Below are positions 24,562 to 32,518 of a stretch of DNA of 39,892 nucleotides, in pieces. This DNA is from Pseudomonadota bacterium (GTDB lineage Bacteria; Pseudomonadota; Alphaproteobacteria; Rhodospirillales; Magnetospirillaceae), in the NCBI GenBank assembly GCA_021847015.1, contig JAJZVW010000027.1:1-39892 (forward strand). Direction: 5' to 3'. Position numbers and translations under genes: made by a program. Within the stretch, counting starts at the first letter, position 1. Every line of letters starts with the position of its first letter. A model generated the notes under the pieces. That model searched no databases and was not told the origin of the DNA. It worked only from the letters and a program-made list of their open reading frames with translations.

Positions 24562-26073
24562 TCACGACCGAGCGCAAGCGGGCGGCGGGGCGAACAGATC
24601 GCGCGCCGCCGACAGCGCCCGTTCGATGAACGGCCGGCGGTAATCCCAGAGCGGATCCGGCGGCGGCAGGACGATGCGCATGGTGGCATTGGCTTCGAAC
24701 AGCAGGATTTCGCCCCCCTTGCCGACGGCGAAATCGAGGCCGCCGTAATCCAGTCCCAACGCGTCGCGGATCGCGTACAGCGCCGTCATCCCCCGCGGCC
24801 CGACGACGGCGGACACGTCGGACAGGAAGTGCAATTCCTCGGCCCGGTATTCGGCCGCGTCGGCCATGTTGGCGGTGTAGTAATGCACCTTCCACCGCGT
24901 CGAGACGGCGAGGTGGAGGGGATGGAGGCCGCCGCCCAGGCACATGATCCGGTATTTCCGGAAGTTGCCGTCGGCGCCCCGGGCATCCAGCCATTCGATG
25001 GCGGTGATCGTGTTGCCCGGCAAGGATAGGGCGGCGGTATTCACCCGATCGAACGAATCGACCTTGATGAAATGATGCCCGGCATGATGCCCCAGGGCCC
25101 GGAGCAGCAAGGGGCATGTCCATCCGGCCTCGGCCAGGGCCGCCATCCCTTGCCCCGCCTCGAAGAGGGTGCGCGGCAGGGTCACGACGCGGGGCGTGCG
25201 CACGCCCGGAATGGATTTGAGCCGTGCCGAGACGGCCTCGCGCCCCGTCTCCAGGACCCGGGCGGGCGGGTTGATGATCGCCGCCGTGCCGCCGCGCAGA
25301 AGGGCGGCGGCCGCCTCCAGGCCCCGCCGGCAGCGATCGGCGTCGCCGATCGCGTTGACGACGGCGTCGAAGCCGTCCGTCGGCGGCAGGCGGTCGGCGA
25401 ATTCCACCGTCAGGCTGCCGACCTCGAACTGCGACGGCGCCAGAACCGCATCCAGCGGCACGTTGCCGCCCGCCGCCGAGATCAGCTTGAGCACGCGGAC
25501 GGGACGGCCGCCGCCGAGCGCAGGGCGGGTGGTGAAGGCACGTCCCGCATATCCCTTGCGGCGATGCTCCCAGGCTTCGTCCCCGAAGCCGAGATCGTCC
25601 AGGACGTTCGCCAGCGCGATATGGGCGGCGGCGTGGCCGGGATCGAGGGCCAGCGCCTTTCCGTAATAGGCGCGCGCGTCGTCGAGGAAGGGAATGTTTT
25701 CGAGCACCGTGCCGATGCGGTAATGGACTTCCGCCGATTCCGGCGCCAGGGCGAGGGCTTCGCCGAACGCCGCCAGCGCTTCGCGCGGGTGCCCGGAGGA
25801 ATCGAGCGCGCGGCCGAGATTGATTCGGATTTCGGCGCTGTCGGGATTCATCGCCAAGGCCGCGCGGTAGCAGGAAATGGCGTCCTCGAACCGCCCCAGG
25901 GTCTGAAGGGCGTTGCCCATGTCGTTGGCCGCGGCCGCGTTACCCGGGTCGAGGGCCAAGGCCCGGCGATAATGCGCAATGGCCTCCTCCAGCCGGCCGG
26001 CCTCATACACAACGGCCGCCTTGAGGCACAGCGCGCGCGCCCGGGCGGCGCCGGACGGGGGCGATCTAGCCAT
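24562..26073 (-). CDS. TPR protein fused to an ATP-grasp-like domain
   Basis: 503 aa. Five contiguous 34-residue tetratricopeptide repeats occupy about residues 12-180 (EEAIAHYRRALALDPGN, EDAISCYRAALAMNPDS and so on). A linker and Rossmann-like segment (about 190-330) are followed by an ATP-grasp-like region. Its marks are HHFIKVDSFDRVN (a probable ATP-binding Lys), FRKYRIMCLGG, and the metal-binding end GLDFAVGKGGEILLFEANAT. The final Asp...Glu-x-Asn arrangement is as in RimK/glutathione synthetase-type ligases. These enzymes join a carboxylate to an amine using ATP; the substrate is unknown, and TPRs may present a protein partner. The gene overlaps serC by 8 bp, suggesting coupling, and converges on the secretion operon. 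Confidence 0.8.
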   Translation of the reverse strand: MARSPPSGAARARALCLKAAVVYEAGRLEEAIAHYRRALALDPGNAAAANDMGNALQTLGRFEDAISCYRAALAMNPDSAEIRINLGRALDSSGHPREALAAFGEALALAPESAEVHYRIGTVLENIPFLDDARAYYGKALALDPGHAAAHIALANVLDDLGFGDEAWEHRRKGYAGRAFTTRPALGGGRPVRVLKLISAAGGNVPLDAVLAPSQFEVGSLTVEFADRLPPTDGFDAVVNAIGDADRCRRGLEAAAALLRGGTAAIINPPARVLETGREAVSARLKSIPGVRTPRVVTLPRTLFEAGQGMAALAEAGWTCPLLLRALGHHAGHHFIKVDSFDRVNTAALSLPGNTITAIEWLDARGADGNFRKYRIMCLGGGLHPLHLAVSTRWKVHYYTANMADAAEYRAEELHFLSDVSAVVGPRGMTALYAIRDALGLDYGGLDFAVGKGGEILLFEANATMRIVLPPPDPLWDYRRPFIERALSAARDLFAPPPACARS

Positions 26074-27157
26074 GCCGCCCCCCGAATTCGGTCAGCCACG
26101 CGGCGAGCGCCGAGGCGGCTTCCAGCGTGACGGCGTTGTACAGGGAAACGCGCAAGCCCCCGATCGACCGGTGGCCTTCGAGGCCGTGGAATCCGTCGCG
26201 CCGGGCGGCGTCCAGGAGACGCGCCTCGGTCGCCGTATCGGGCAGGCGGAAGGCGACGTTCATGGCCGAGCGGCTCGCCGGCTCGGCATGGACGCGATAG
26301 AAGCCGGGGTTGGCGTCCAGAGCGCCGTGGACCGCCTCGGCTTTGGCGCGGTTCATCGCCGCCATCGCTTCGAGGCCGCCGATCTCGTCGCGCAGCCAGC
26401 GGGTCACCAGCATCAGGACGTAAATGGCGAAGACGGGCGGCGTGTTGTAGATCGAGCGCGCCGCGATATGGGCGCGGTAGTCCAGGATGGCGGGCAGGGA
26501 TTCCGGCGCGCGCCGCGAGAATTCGTCGCTGACGATGACGACGGTGACGCCGGATGGCCCGAGGTTCTTCTGGGCATGCGCGTAAATCAGGTCGTAACGG
26601 CCGATGGCGGCGGGCGCGGCGAGCAGATTCGACGACATGTCGCAGACCAAAGGCACGCCCGGCAGCCCCGGCACGGTGCTGAATTCGAGCCCCTCGACCG
26701 TTTCGTTGGAAACGTAGTGCAAATAGGCGGCGTCCGGGGACAGGCGCAGTTCGTCGGGGCGCGGCAGGCGGCGGCAGCCGTCGGCACGCCCGTCCCACAC
26801 GATGCGCGTTTCGCCCTCCGGCCGGGCCTCGGGCGGCGCCTTGGCGCTCCAGTGGCCGGACACGATGTATTCGGCGCACCGGCCGCTGCCGCGCAGGAAA
26901 TTCATCGGCACCATCGCGAATTGCAGGCTGCCGCCGCCTTGAAGGAAAAGGACATGGTGAGTGTCCGGGATGCCCAACAATTCCCGCAGATTGCGCTCCG
27001 CTTCGTCGAGGACGGCGCGGAACCAGTCCGACCGATGGCTCATCCCCAGCACGGAAAGGCCCGTCTCGGGCAGGGCGGCGATCGCGTCGCGCGCTTGGCG
27101 CAGCACCGGGGCGGGCAAGGCGCCCGGACCACCGGAAAAATTCAAGGCGTTGTTCAT
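26066..27157 (-). CDS. serC: Phosphoserine aminotransferase
   Basis: 363 aa, a class V PLP-dependent aminotransferase. It converts 3-phosphohydroxypyruvate and glutamate to phosphoserine, and can also act in pyridoxal phosphate synthesis. Motifs: NFSGGPGALP at the start, GMSHRS (His41), QGGGSLQFAMVPMN, SNETVEG, and Lys197 in YAHAQKNLGPSG as the PLP Schiff-base residue. The ending GHRSIGGLRVSLYNAVT is characteristic of SerC. The start at 27157 gives the canonical N-terminus, with GGAG about 10 nt upstream; a further ATG at 27208 would add a Trp/His-rich extension. It resembles the enterobacterial-type SerC in length. It is followed by, and overlaps, the TPR/ATP-grasp gene rather than serA or serB, which is an unusual partner. 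Confidence 0.93.
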   Translation of the reverse strand: MNNALNFSGGPGALPAPVLRQARDAIAALPETGLSVLGMSHRSDWFRAVLDEAERNLRELLGIPDTHHVLFLQGGGSLQFAMVPMNFLRGSGRCAEYIVSGHWSAKAPPEARPEGETRIVWDGRADGCRRLPRPDELRLSPDAAYLHYVSNETVEGLEFSTVPGLPGVPLVCDMSSNLLAAPAAIGRYDLIYAHAQKNLGPSGVTVVIVSDEFSRRAPESLPAILDYRAHIAARSIYNTPPVFAIYVLMLVTRWLRDEIGGLEAMAAMNRAKAEAVHGALDANPGFYRVHAEPASRSAMNVAFRLPDTATEARLLDAARRDGFHGLEGHRSIGGLRVSLYNAVTLEAASALAAWLTEFGGRHG

Positions 27158-27318
27158 CCAGGAAGTTCTCCACGAATGAAAACGATGGCCGCATATGTAA
27201 CGAGCCATTAAGCGCCGGAATTGGTAAATGATTTGAGCCTGCGGAAGACGATCCGTTCTCCCCGATGATCGAGACTGTCGGAATCATCTTACGCGGCTAT
27301 CGCCTGGCGTCATAGCCA

Positions 27319-27813
27319 TTATTGGCGGTCGGCCAGAGCGGCGGTCTCGACACGGACGCGGTGGGCGACGAGCAGCGCGTTGGCCAGGGAAAAGGCCAAG
27401 GCCAGCCGCCAGGCGCCGAACGCGAGCGGCAGCGCCGCGATCTCGCCGGCCACCACGCAATAATTGGGATGACGGCACAACCGGTACGGTCCCCGGCTGA
27501 CCAGCGGAGCGCCGGGCAGGGTGATGATGCGGGTGGTCCAATAAGGCCCCAGGCTGGCCATCACCCACAGGCGGGCCGCCATCAGCATCCCCAGGGCCGC
27601 CAGGGGAGCCGCGACGACCGCAGCCCCGGACGCCGCCACCCGGGCCACGGCCGCCAGCCACGAGGCGTGGAGCAGCACGAACAGGGGATAATGGCCCCGG
27701 CCCACCTCGTGCGCGCCGCGCGCCAGCAGCCGGGCGGTGTTGCGGCGCGAGACGGCCAGTTCGGCCAGCCGCTGGGCGGCGATCGCGGCCACCACCAGCA
27801 CGCCCGGCGCCAT
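27319..27813 (-). CDS. Isoprenylcysteine carboxyl methyltransferase-like membrane protein
   Basis: 164 aa, with about four hydrophobic segments and the ICMT/PEMT-type SAM-binding C-terminus GPYRLCRHPNYCVVAGEIAA near residues 108-127. The RHPNY motif is diagnostic of the family. Its ATG overlaps the stop of the type III polyketide synthase gene by one base (TGATG). In known pairs of this kind (bpsA-bpsB of Bacillus subtilis, srsA-srsB of Streptomyces) the methyltransferase methylates the alkylpyrone or phenolic lipid made by the synthase. The same role is inferred here, at the membrane. Confidence 0.88.
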   Translation of the reverse strand: MAPGVLVVAAIAAQRLAELAVSRRNTARLLARGAHEVGRGHYPLFVLLHASWLAAVARVAASGAAVVAAPLAALGMLMAARLWVMASLGPYWTTRIITLPGAPLVSRGPYRLCRHPNYCVVAGEIAALPLAFGAWRLALAFSLANALLVAHRVRVETAALADRQ

Positions 27814-28847
27814 CAGCCGCCGTCCAGGACCAGGAAGCCGGCGGTGAAGCCGGGCCCCAGCGCCGTGGCCAGCCGGCGTCCGGGCATCGGCGATGTCAGC
27901 GCGCGTTCCAGCACGAACAGCACTGTGGCCGCCGACATGTTGCCGTAATCGCGCAGCACCGCCCGTTCGTGGGCCAGGGCGCCGGCCGGCAATCCCAGGC
28001 TCTCCTCCAGGGCGGCCACCACCTTGGCGCCGCCGGGATGGCAGCAGAACCCCGCCAGCGAGGCGAAGGGAATGCCGGCCCGGTCCAGCCAGGCGTCGAG
28101 CGCCGGCCGGAAACGCTCCCGCACCAGGGCGGGGATGTCGCGGGAGAACAGGACCCCGAAGCCGTCGTCCTCGATATGCCAGCCCATGACGTCGAGGGAA
28201 TCCGCCCAGGTGTGTTCGCCCCAGGCGGCTATCACCGGCCCGTCGCCCCCCGGCCCGACCAGCGCGGCGGCGGCGCCGTCGCCGAACAGGGCGGTGGCGA
28301 TCAGGTTGCTCTTGGAATCGTCGTCGGGACGGAAGGTGAGGCCGCACAATTCGACCACCAGCAGCAGCACCCGCGCGCCCGGCATGGCCCGAGCCAGCGC
28401 CCCGGCCCGCGCCAGCCCCAGCACACCCCCGGCGCAGCCCAGGCCGAAGACCGGCAGCCGCATCACGTCGCGGCGCAACCCCATCCGCTCGGCCACCAGG
28501 GCGTCCAGGCTGGGCGTGCAGATGCCCGACGTGGAGACGGCGACCACCGCATCGACCTGATCCGCCGCCACCCGGGCCCGGTCCAGGCACCGCCCGGCGG
28601 CCTGGCAGGCCAGATCCACGGCGTTGTCGGCGAACAGGCGCGAGCGCTCGGCCCAGCCGTGGCGCTGCGGGTACCATTCGGGCGGCACGCAGGAGTGGCG
28701 CCGTTCGATGCCGCTGTTGGCGAGGATGGGCACCAGCCGTTCGGCCTGGGCCGGGCCGAAGATGGCGCGGGCGCAGCGGGCGACGGTCGGCGCGTCCAGG
28801 ACATGGGGCGGGACGGCGGTGGCCAGCGCGAGCAGGCGAGGGGACAT
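27813..28847 (-). CDS. Type III polyketide synthase (chalcone synthase-like)
   Basis: 344 aa thiolase-fold enzyme. It extends an acyl-CoA starter with malonyl-CoA to make alkylpyrones or alkylresorcinols. The triad is clear: Cys138 in FGLGCAGGVLG, His270 in FCCHPGGAKV, Asn303 in DYGNMSAATVL. The GFGVLFSRDIP loop and the ALGPGFTAGFLVLDGG ending are typical of bacterial type III enzymes. They distinguish it from KAS III, which has a His in the GNxSAA region but lacks the CHPGG pattern. It is slightly shorter than plant enzymes but normal for bacteria. Translationally coupled to the membrane methyltransferase downstream. Confidence 0.94.
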   Translation of the reverse strand: MSPRLLALATAVPPHVLDAPTVARCARAIFGPAQAERLVPILANSGIERRHSCVPPEWYPQRHGWAERSRLFADNAVDLACQAAGRCLDRARVAADQVDAVVAVSTSGICTPSLDALVAERMGLRRDVMRLPVFGLGCAGGVLGLARAGALARAMPGARVLLLVVELCGLTFRPDDDSKSNLIATALFGDGAAAALVGPGGDGPVIAAWGEHTWADSLDVMGWHIEDDGFGVLFSRDIPALVRERFRPALDAWLDRAGIPFASLAGFCCHPGGAKVVAALEESLGLPAGALAHERAVLRDYGNMSAATVLFVLERALTSPMPGRRLATALGPGFTAGFLVLDGG

Positions 28848-28971
28848 CGGTCCGGACCCGGCGGTGATGGATGCGGGTGGAAGTGGGAAGCCCGCCAGCC
28901 GGACGCGAGAGGCGGTCGCGGAAGAACCGGCCCCATCACGAACGCCAGGGCGACATCGAGCCGGGCGTTAC

Positions 28972-29066
28972 GGGGACAGAGGCACGGGAGAGTTACGGGG
29001 ACACAATACTTAATTTATTTTAAATTAAGTATTGTGTCCCCGTAACTCTCCCGTGCCTCTGTCCCC
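28972..29066. repeat. Perfect 46-bp inverted repeat, REP-like
   Basis: Left arm 28972-29017 and right arm 29021-29066 are exact complements, separated by TTT. The arms contain GTTACGGGGACACAATACTT, a motif resembling REP sequences that accompany RAYT transposases. A related copy starts near 39850. It lies between the divergent polyketide synthase and DUF502 genes; I see no other element in 28848-29168. Confidence 0.93.
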
Positions 29067-29168
29067 GCGGGAAAAATCCGGGCTAGGCGCCAATGGCGGT
29101 GTTGCCTGCGATGCCGGCCTTCGCCATCCTCCACCCCTGGGCTCTCCACAGCGACGGCGGCATCGGCG

Positions 29169-29909
29169 ATGAGCAGCACCCCTCCATTCCCGCACGGCGG
29201 CGAGACCGCGCCATCCCCGGAAGGCGAGCATCTGCGGCTGCGGATGGCGGCGCGTCTCAGGGCCTATTTCTTCGCCGGTATCCTGGTCACGGCGCCGATC
29301 TCGATCACTTTCTACATCGCCTGGCAGTTCATCCATTTCGTCGATTCCCAGGTCTCGCCGCTGATCCCGCCCCACCTCAACCCCCAGAACTGGGGCGTGC
29401 CGGGCTTCGGGCTGGTGGTGGTGGTGGTGGCGCTCACCCTCATCGGCGCGCTCACCGCCGGCTTCGCCGGGCGCATGTTCGTCAAGCTGTCCGAGGCGGT
29501 TCTGGAACACATGCCGGTGATCCGCAGCATCTACTCGGCGGTGAAGCAGATCTTCGAAACCGTGCTGGCCCAGAAGGCGAGCGCCTTCCGCGAGGTGGTG
29601 CTGATCGAGTTTCCCCGCCCGGGGATGTGGACGCTCGCCTTCATCACCGGCGCCACCAACGGCGAGATCGGCGACCAGTTCGCCGAGGACATGGTCAACG
29701 TGTTCGTGCCGACCACCCCCAATCCGACCAGCGGCTACCTGATGTTCCTGCCGCGCAAGGACGTGCGGGTGCTGGACATTTCGGTCGAGGACGGCATCAA
29801 GATGGTGGTCTCCACCGGCATCCTGGCGCCGACGGCGCGCGGCGCCCGCAAAGCCGTGCCGGTGGGCCGGACGCAGCCCGCCGCCCCGGCGGAGGTCACC
29901 CGGACCTGA
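29169..29909 (+). CDS. DUF502-family membrane protein
   Basis: 246 aa. Two membrane segments are present (about residues 34-55 and 78-102, VVVVVALTLIGALTAG). A conserved soluble part follows, with MPVIRSIYSAVKQIFETV and the PTTPNPTSGYLMFLP motif that defines DUF502. Family function is unknown. Length is normal apart from an Ala/Pro-rich N-terminal 25 residues and a variable tail. It converges with recG, and the two coding regions overlap by 14 bp at their 3' ends, leaving no room for a separate terminator. Confidence 0.88.
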   Translation: MSSTPPFPHGGETAPSPEGEHLRLRMAARLRAYFFAGILVTAPISITFYIAWQFIHFVDSQVSPLIPPHLNPQNWGVPGFGLVVVVVALTLIGALTAGFAGRMFVKLSEAVLEHMPVIRSIYSAVKQIFETVLAQKASAFREVVLIEFPRPGMWTLAFITGATNGEIGDQFAEDMVNVFVPTTPNPTSGYLMFLPRKDVRVLDISVEDGIKMVVSTGILAPTARGARKAVPVGRTQPAAPAEVTRT

Positions 29910-31977
29910 GAGTCTTCACCGCCGCGTCCCGCTCGAACAGGTAAAGCAGCACCCGCAGCGCCTCGCCCCGGGCCGAGGCGAGGTGGGGATCGCGCTCCAG
30001 CACCAACCGCGCGTCGTCGCGGGCGGCGGCCAGCAGGTCGCCATGGATGGCGAGGTCGGCGACGGCGAATTCGGGCATTCCGCTCTGGCGGGTGCCGAGG
30101 ATTTCGCCGCCGCCGCGCAGGCGCAGATCCTCCTCGGCGATGATGAAGCCGTCCTCGGTGGCCCGCATCACCTCCAGGCGGGCCTTGGCGGTCTCGGACA
30201 GCGGCGGATCGTAAAGCAAGAGGCAGGTGGAGGGCCGCTCACCGCGGCCGACCCGCCCGCGCAACTGGTGGAGCTGGGCCAGGCCGAACCGTTCGGCGTG
30301 CTCGACCACCATCACCGTGGCTTCGGGCACGTCCACGCCCACCTCGATCACCGTGGTCGCCACCAAAATGTCGATGGCGCCTTGGGCGAAGGCGGCCATG
30401 ACCGTGTCCCTGGCCGCGCCCTTCATGCGGCCATGCACGAGCCCAGCCCGGTCGCCGAAAATCTCCGCCAGATGGCGGTGGCGGTCCTCGGCGGCGGCAA
30501 GGTCGGTGGTCTCGGATTCCTCCACCAGCGGACACACCCAATAGACCCTGGCGCCGCCCTGGACGGCCCGCGCCACGGCGGCCACCACCTCGTCCAGGCG
30601 GCCGACGGGGAGGGCGCGGGTGGCGATGGGCCTGCGGCCCGGCGGCTTCTCGTCGAGGCGCGAGGAATCCATGTCGCCGTAGGCGGTCAGCAGCAGGGTG
30701 CGGGGGATGGGGGTGGCGGTCATCACCAGCATGTCCACCGCCCGGCCCTTGGAGGCCAGTTCCAAGCGCTGATGGACGCCGAAGCGATGCTGTTCGTCGA
30801 TGACGGCGACGGCGAGGTCGCGGTAGGCCACGTCCTCCTGGAACAGGGCGTGGGTGCCGATCAGGATGTCGATGCCGCCGCCGGCCAGCTTCTCCAGGAT
30901 GGCCTCGCGCCCCTTGCCCTTGTCGCGGCCGGTCAGCAGCGCCGTCCGCACGCCCGCGGCGGCGGCCAAAGGCGCGATGGTGGCGTGATGCTGGCGGGCG
31001 AGGATTTCGGTGGGCGCCATCAGCGCCGCCTGGGCGCCGGCCTCGATTGCGGTGAGCATGGCCAGGAGCGCCACCACCGTCTTGCCGCTGCCGACATCGC
31101 CCTGGAGCAGGCGAAGCATGCGGATCGGCGCGGCGAGGTCGGAATCGATCTCCGCCAAAGCGCGGGTCTGGGCGCCGGTCAGCGCGAAGGGCAGGGCGGC
31201 CAGCACGGCGTCCCTGAGGGCGCCGGTCCCCGTAAGCGCCCGTCCTTCGCGCCGGCGCATATGGGTGCGGACCATCGCCAGGGCCAGCTGGTTGGCCAGC
31301 AATTCGTCGAAAGCGAGCCGGCGGCGGGCAGGCGTGTCCGCGCCCACCGCCTCGGCGGCGTCGGGATGGTGAAGCGCGGCCACGGCCTCTTTCCAGCCGG
31401 GCCAGTGCTGGCGCGCATGCCAGGCGGAATCCTGCCATTCGGGCAGGTCGGGCGCCTTGTCCAGGGCGGCCCTGACCGTCTTGCCGACCGGCTTGGCGGC
31501 GAGCCCGGCCGTCAGCGGATAGACCGCCTCCACCGTCAGCACCGAATCGCGCTCGGCGAGCGGCACGACGTGGTCGGGGTGGGTGATCTGGATTTCCCCG
31601 CCGAAACGTTCGACCAGCCCGCTCACCACCCGAACCTCGCCCACGGGCAGCGCGCGCCGCAGCCATTCCTCGCGGGCGTGGAAATAGACCAGATGGAGGA
31701 AGCCGGTGTCATCGGCGCAGCGCACCCGGTAGGGGCGCTTGGGGCTGTCCGAGGGGAGGTGGGCATCCACCCGCACGGTCAGCGTGGCGACCTTCCCGGA
31801 CGGCGCGTCGGCCACGGACGGGCTGAACCGGCGGTCCACCACCCCGGACGGCAGGTGCCACAGCAGATCCACCACGCGCCCGCCCGCCAGCCGCTCGTAC
31901 AGGGGCGCCAGGCGCGGGCCGATTCCGGGCAGCGAGGTTATGGGTGCGAACAGCGGGAACAGGCAGTGGGGGCGCAT
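29896..31977 (-). CDS. recG: ATP-dependent DNA helicase RecG
   Basis: 693 aa superfamily 2 helicase. It remodels stalled replication forks and Holliday junctions by branch migration. An N-terminal wedge/OB domain (about 1-230) includes ITSLPGIGPRLAPLYERL. The motor has Walker A GDVGSGKT (near 290), DEQH box VIDEQHRFGVHQR (near 391), TATPIPRTL, and the motif V/VI region VIEVGVDVPEATVMVVEHAE followed by QLRGRVGRG. Length matches alphaproteobacterial RecG. The start at 31977 begins MRPHCLFPLFAPI, a usual N-terminus. It is divergent from sdhE-mfd, separated by a repeat-filled 277-bp gap. Confidence 0.97.
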   Translation of the reverse strand: MRPHCLFPLFAPITSLPGIGPRLAPLYERLAGGRVVDLLWHLPSGVVDRRFSPSVADAPSGKVATLTVRVDAHLPSDSPKRPYRVRCADDTGFLHLVYFHAREEWLRRALPVGEVRVVSGLVERFGGEIQITHPDHVVPLAERDSVLTVEAVYPLTAGLAAKPVGKTVRAALDKAPDLPEWQDSAWHARQHWPGWKEAVAALHHPDAAEAVGADTPARRRLAFDELLANQLALAMVRTHMRRREGRALTGTGALRDAVLAALPFALTGAQTRALAEIDSDLAAPIRMLRLLQGDVGSGKTVVALLAMLTAIEAGAQAALMAPTEILARQHHATIAPLAAAAGVRTALLTGRDKGKGREAILEKLAGGGIDILIGTHALFQEDVAYRDLAVAVIDEQHRFGVHQRLELASKGRAVDMLVMTATPIPRTLLLTAYGDMDSSRLDEKPPGRRPIATRALPVGRLDEVVAAVARAVQGGARVYWVCPLVEESETTDLAAAEDRHRHLAEIFGDRAGLVHGRMKGAARDTVMAAFAQGAIDILVATTVIEVGVDVPEATVMVVEHAERFGLAQLHQLRGRVGRGERPSTCLLLYDPPLSETAKARLEVMRATEDGFIIAEEDLRLRGGGEILGTRQSGMPEFAVADLAIHGDLLAAARDDARLVLERDPHLASARGEALRVLLYLFERDAAVKTLRSG

Positions 31978-32041
31978 GGGATGGGGGTCTCAGGAGTGCT
32001 TGGCGTTGGCGATCCCAGCCAAAGCCCTTTTCACGCAGGGT

Positions 32042-32174
32042 GCCTGAAAGGTTCCTCGTCGCCGGCGCTCGCTCGGAACGGCAAACAAGACCGTCGGCCC
32101 GAGCGGAGCCGAGGGGCCTTTCAGGCGCTGTCGGGCGAAAAATCCCTCGGTCGCTCCGCTTCCTCGGGATGACG
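32042..32174. repeat. Composite dispersed repeat between recG and sdhE
   Basis: Two related cores in tandem or inverted order: CTGAAAGGTTCCTCG ... GCTCGCTCGGAACG and CCCGAGCGGAGCCGAGGGGCC, then AAATCCCTCGGTCGCTCCGC ending in CTCGGGATGAC. Same family as the repeats near 4549, 24476 and 36001. Promoters for recG and sdhE must lie in or beside it. Confidence 0.75.
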
Positions 32175-32254
32175 GCGAAAGTCTCATCGTGAGAACTCCT
32201 GAAGCCGAGGCGGATGGCTGACAGACGGGCGGAAACGCTCTATATCCTAGCGCG

Positions 32255-32518
32255 ATGGACGCCCGCCTCAAACGTCTGCTGTTCCGCGCCCACCACATGG
32301 GGTCGAACGAGAACGACATCCTGTTCGGACGCTTCGCCGACCGCTATCTGGCGCGGCTGTCGCCGGAACAGGTGGCGCGCTTCGAAGCGCTGCTCGCCGA
32401 AAACGACACCGATCTTTACAATTGGGTCACCGGCAAGCATCCCATTCCCTCCGCCCACGAGCACGACGTCATGTCCATGCTCATCCATTTCGTCAAGAAC
32501 GAAGCTGCATCTCCGTGA
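32255..32518 (+). CDS. sdhE: Succinate dehydrogenase assembly factor 2
   Basis: 87 aa SdhE/CptB/SDHAF2-type protein, which assists covalent FAD attachment to SdhA. The overall pattern fits: KRLLFRAHHMGSNENDILFG, then FADRYLARLSPEQVARFEAL, then NDTDLYNWVTGKHPIP. The key RGxxE motif, which is RGMRE in E. coli, appears here as MGSNE (residues 15-19). Gly and Glu are kept but the Arg is replaced by Met. Whether this is a lineage variant or a functional change cannot be told from sequence. The stop overlaps the GTG start of mfd (GTGA), a linkage seen in other alphaproteobacteria. Confidence 0.92.
   Translation: MDARLKRLLFRAHHMGSNENDILFGRFADRYLARLSPEQVARFEALLAENDTDLYNWVTGKHPIPSAHEHDVMSMLIHFVKNEAASP

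Noticed and set aside
24471-25123. A possible extension of a minus-strand frame through the repeat at 24476
   Set aside because: The TPR/ATP-grasp gene has its own stop at 24562. The other frame is a shadow containing translated repeat sequence.
27813-28847. Reading the synthase as a fatty-acid KAS III (FabH)
   Set aside because: The active-site contexts FCCHPGG and DYGNMSAAT, together with the ICMT partner, fit type III polyketide synthases better.
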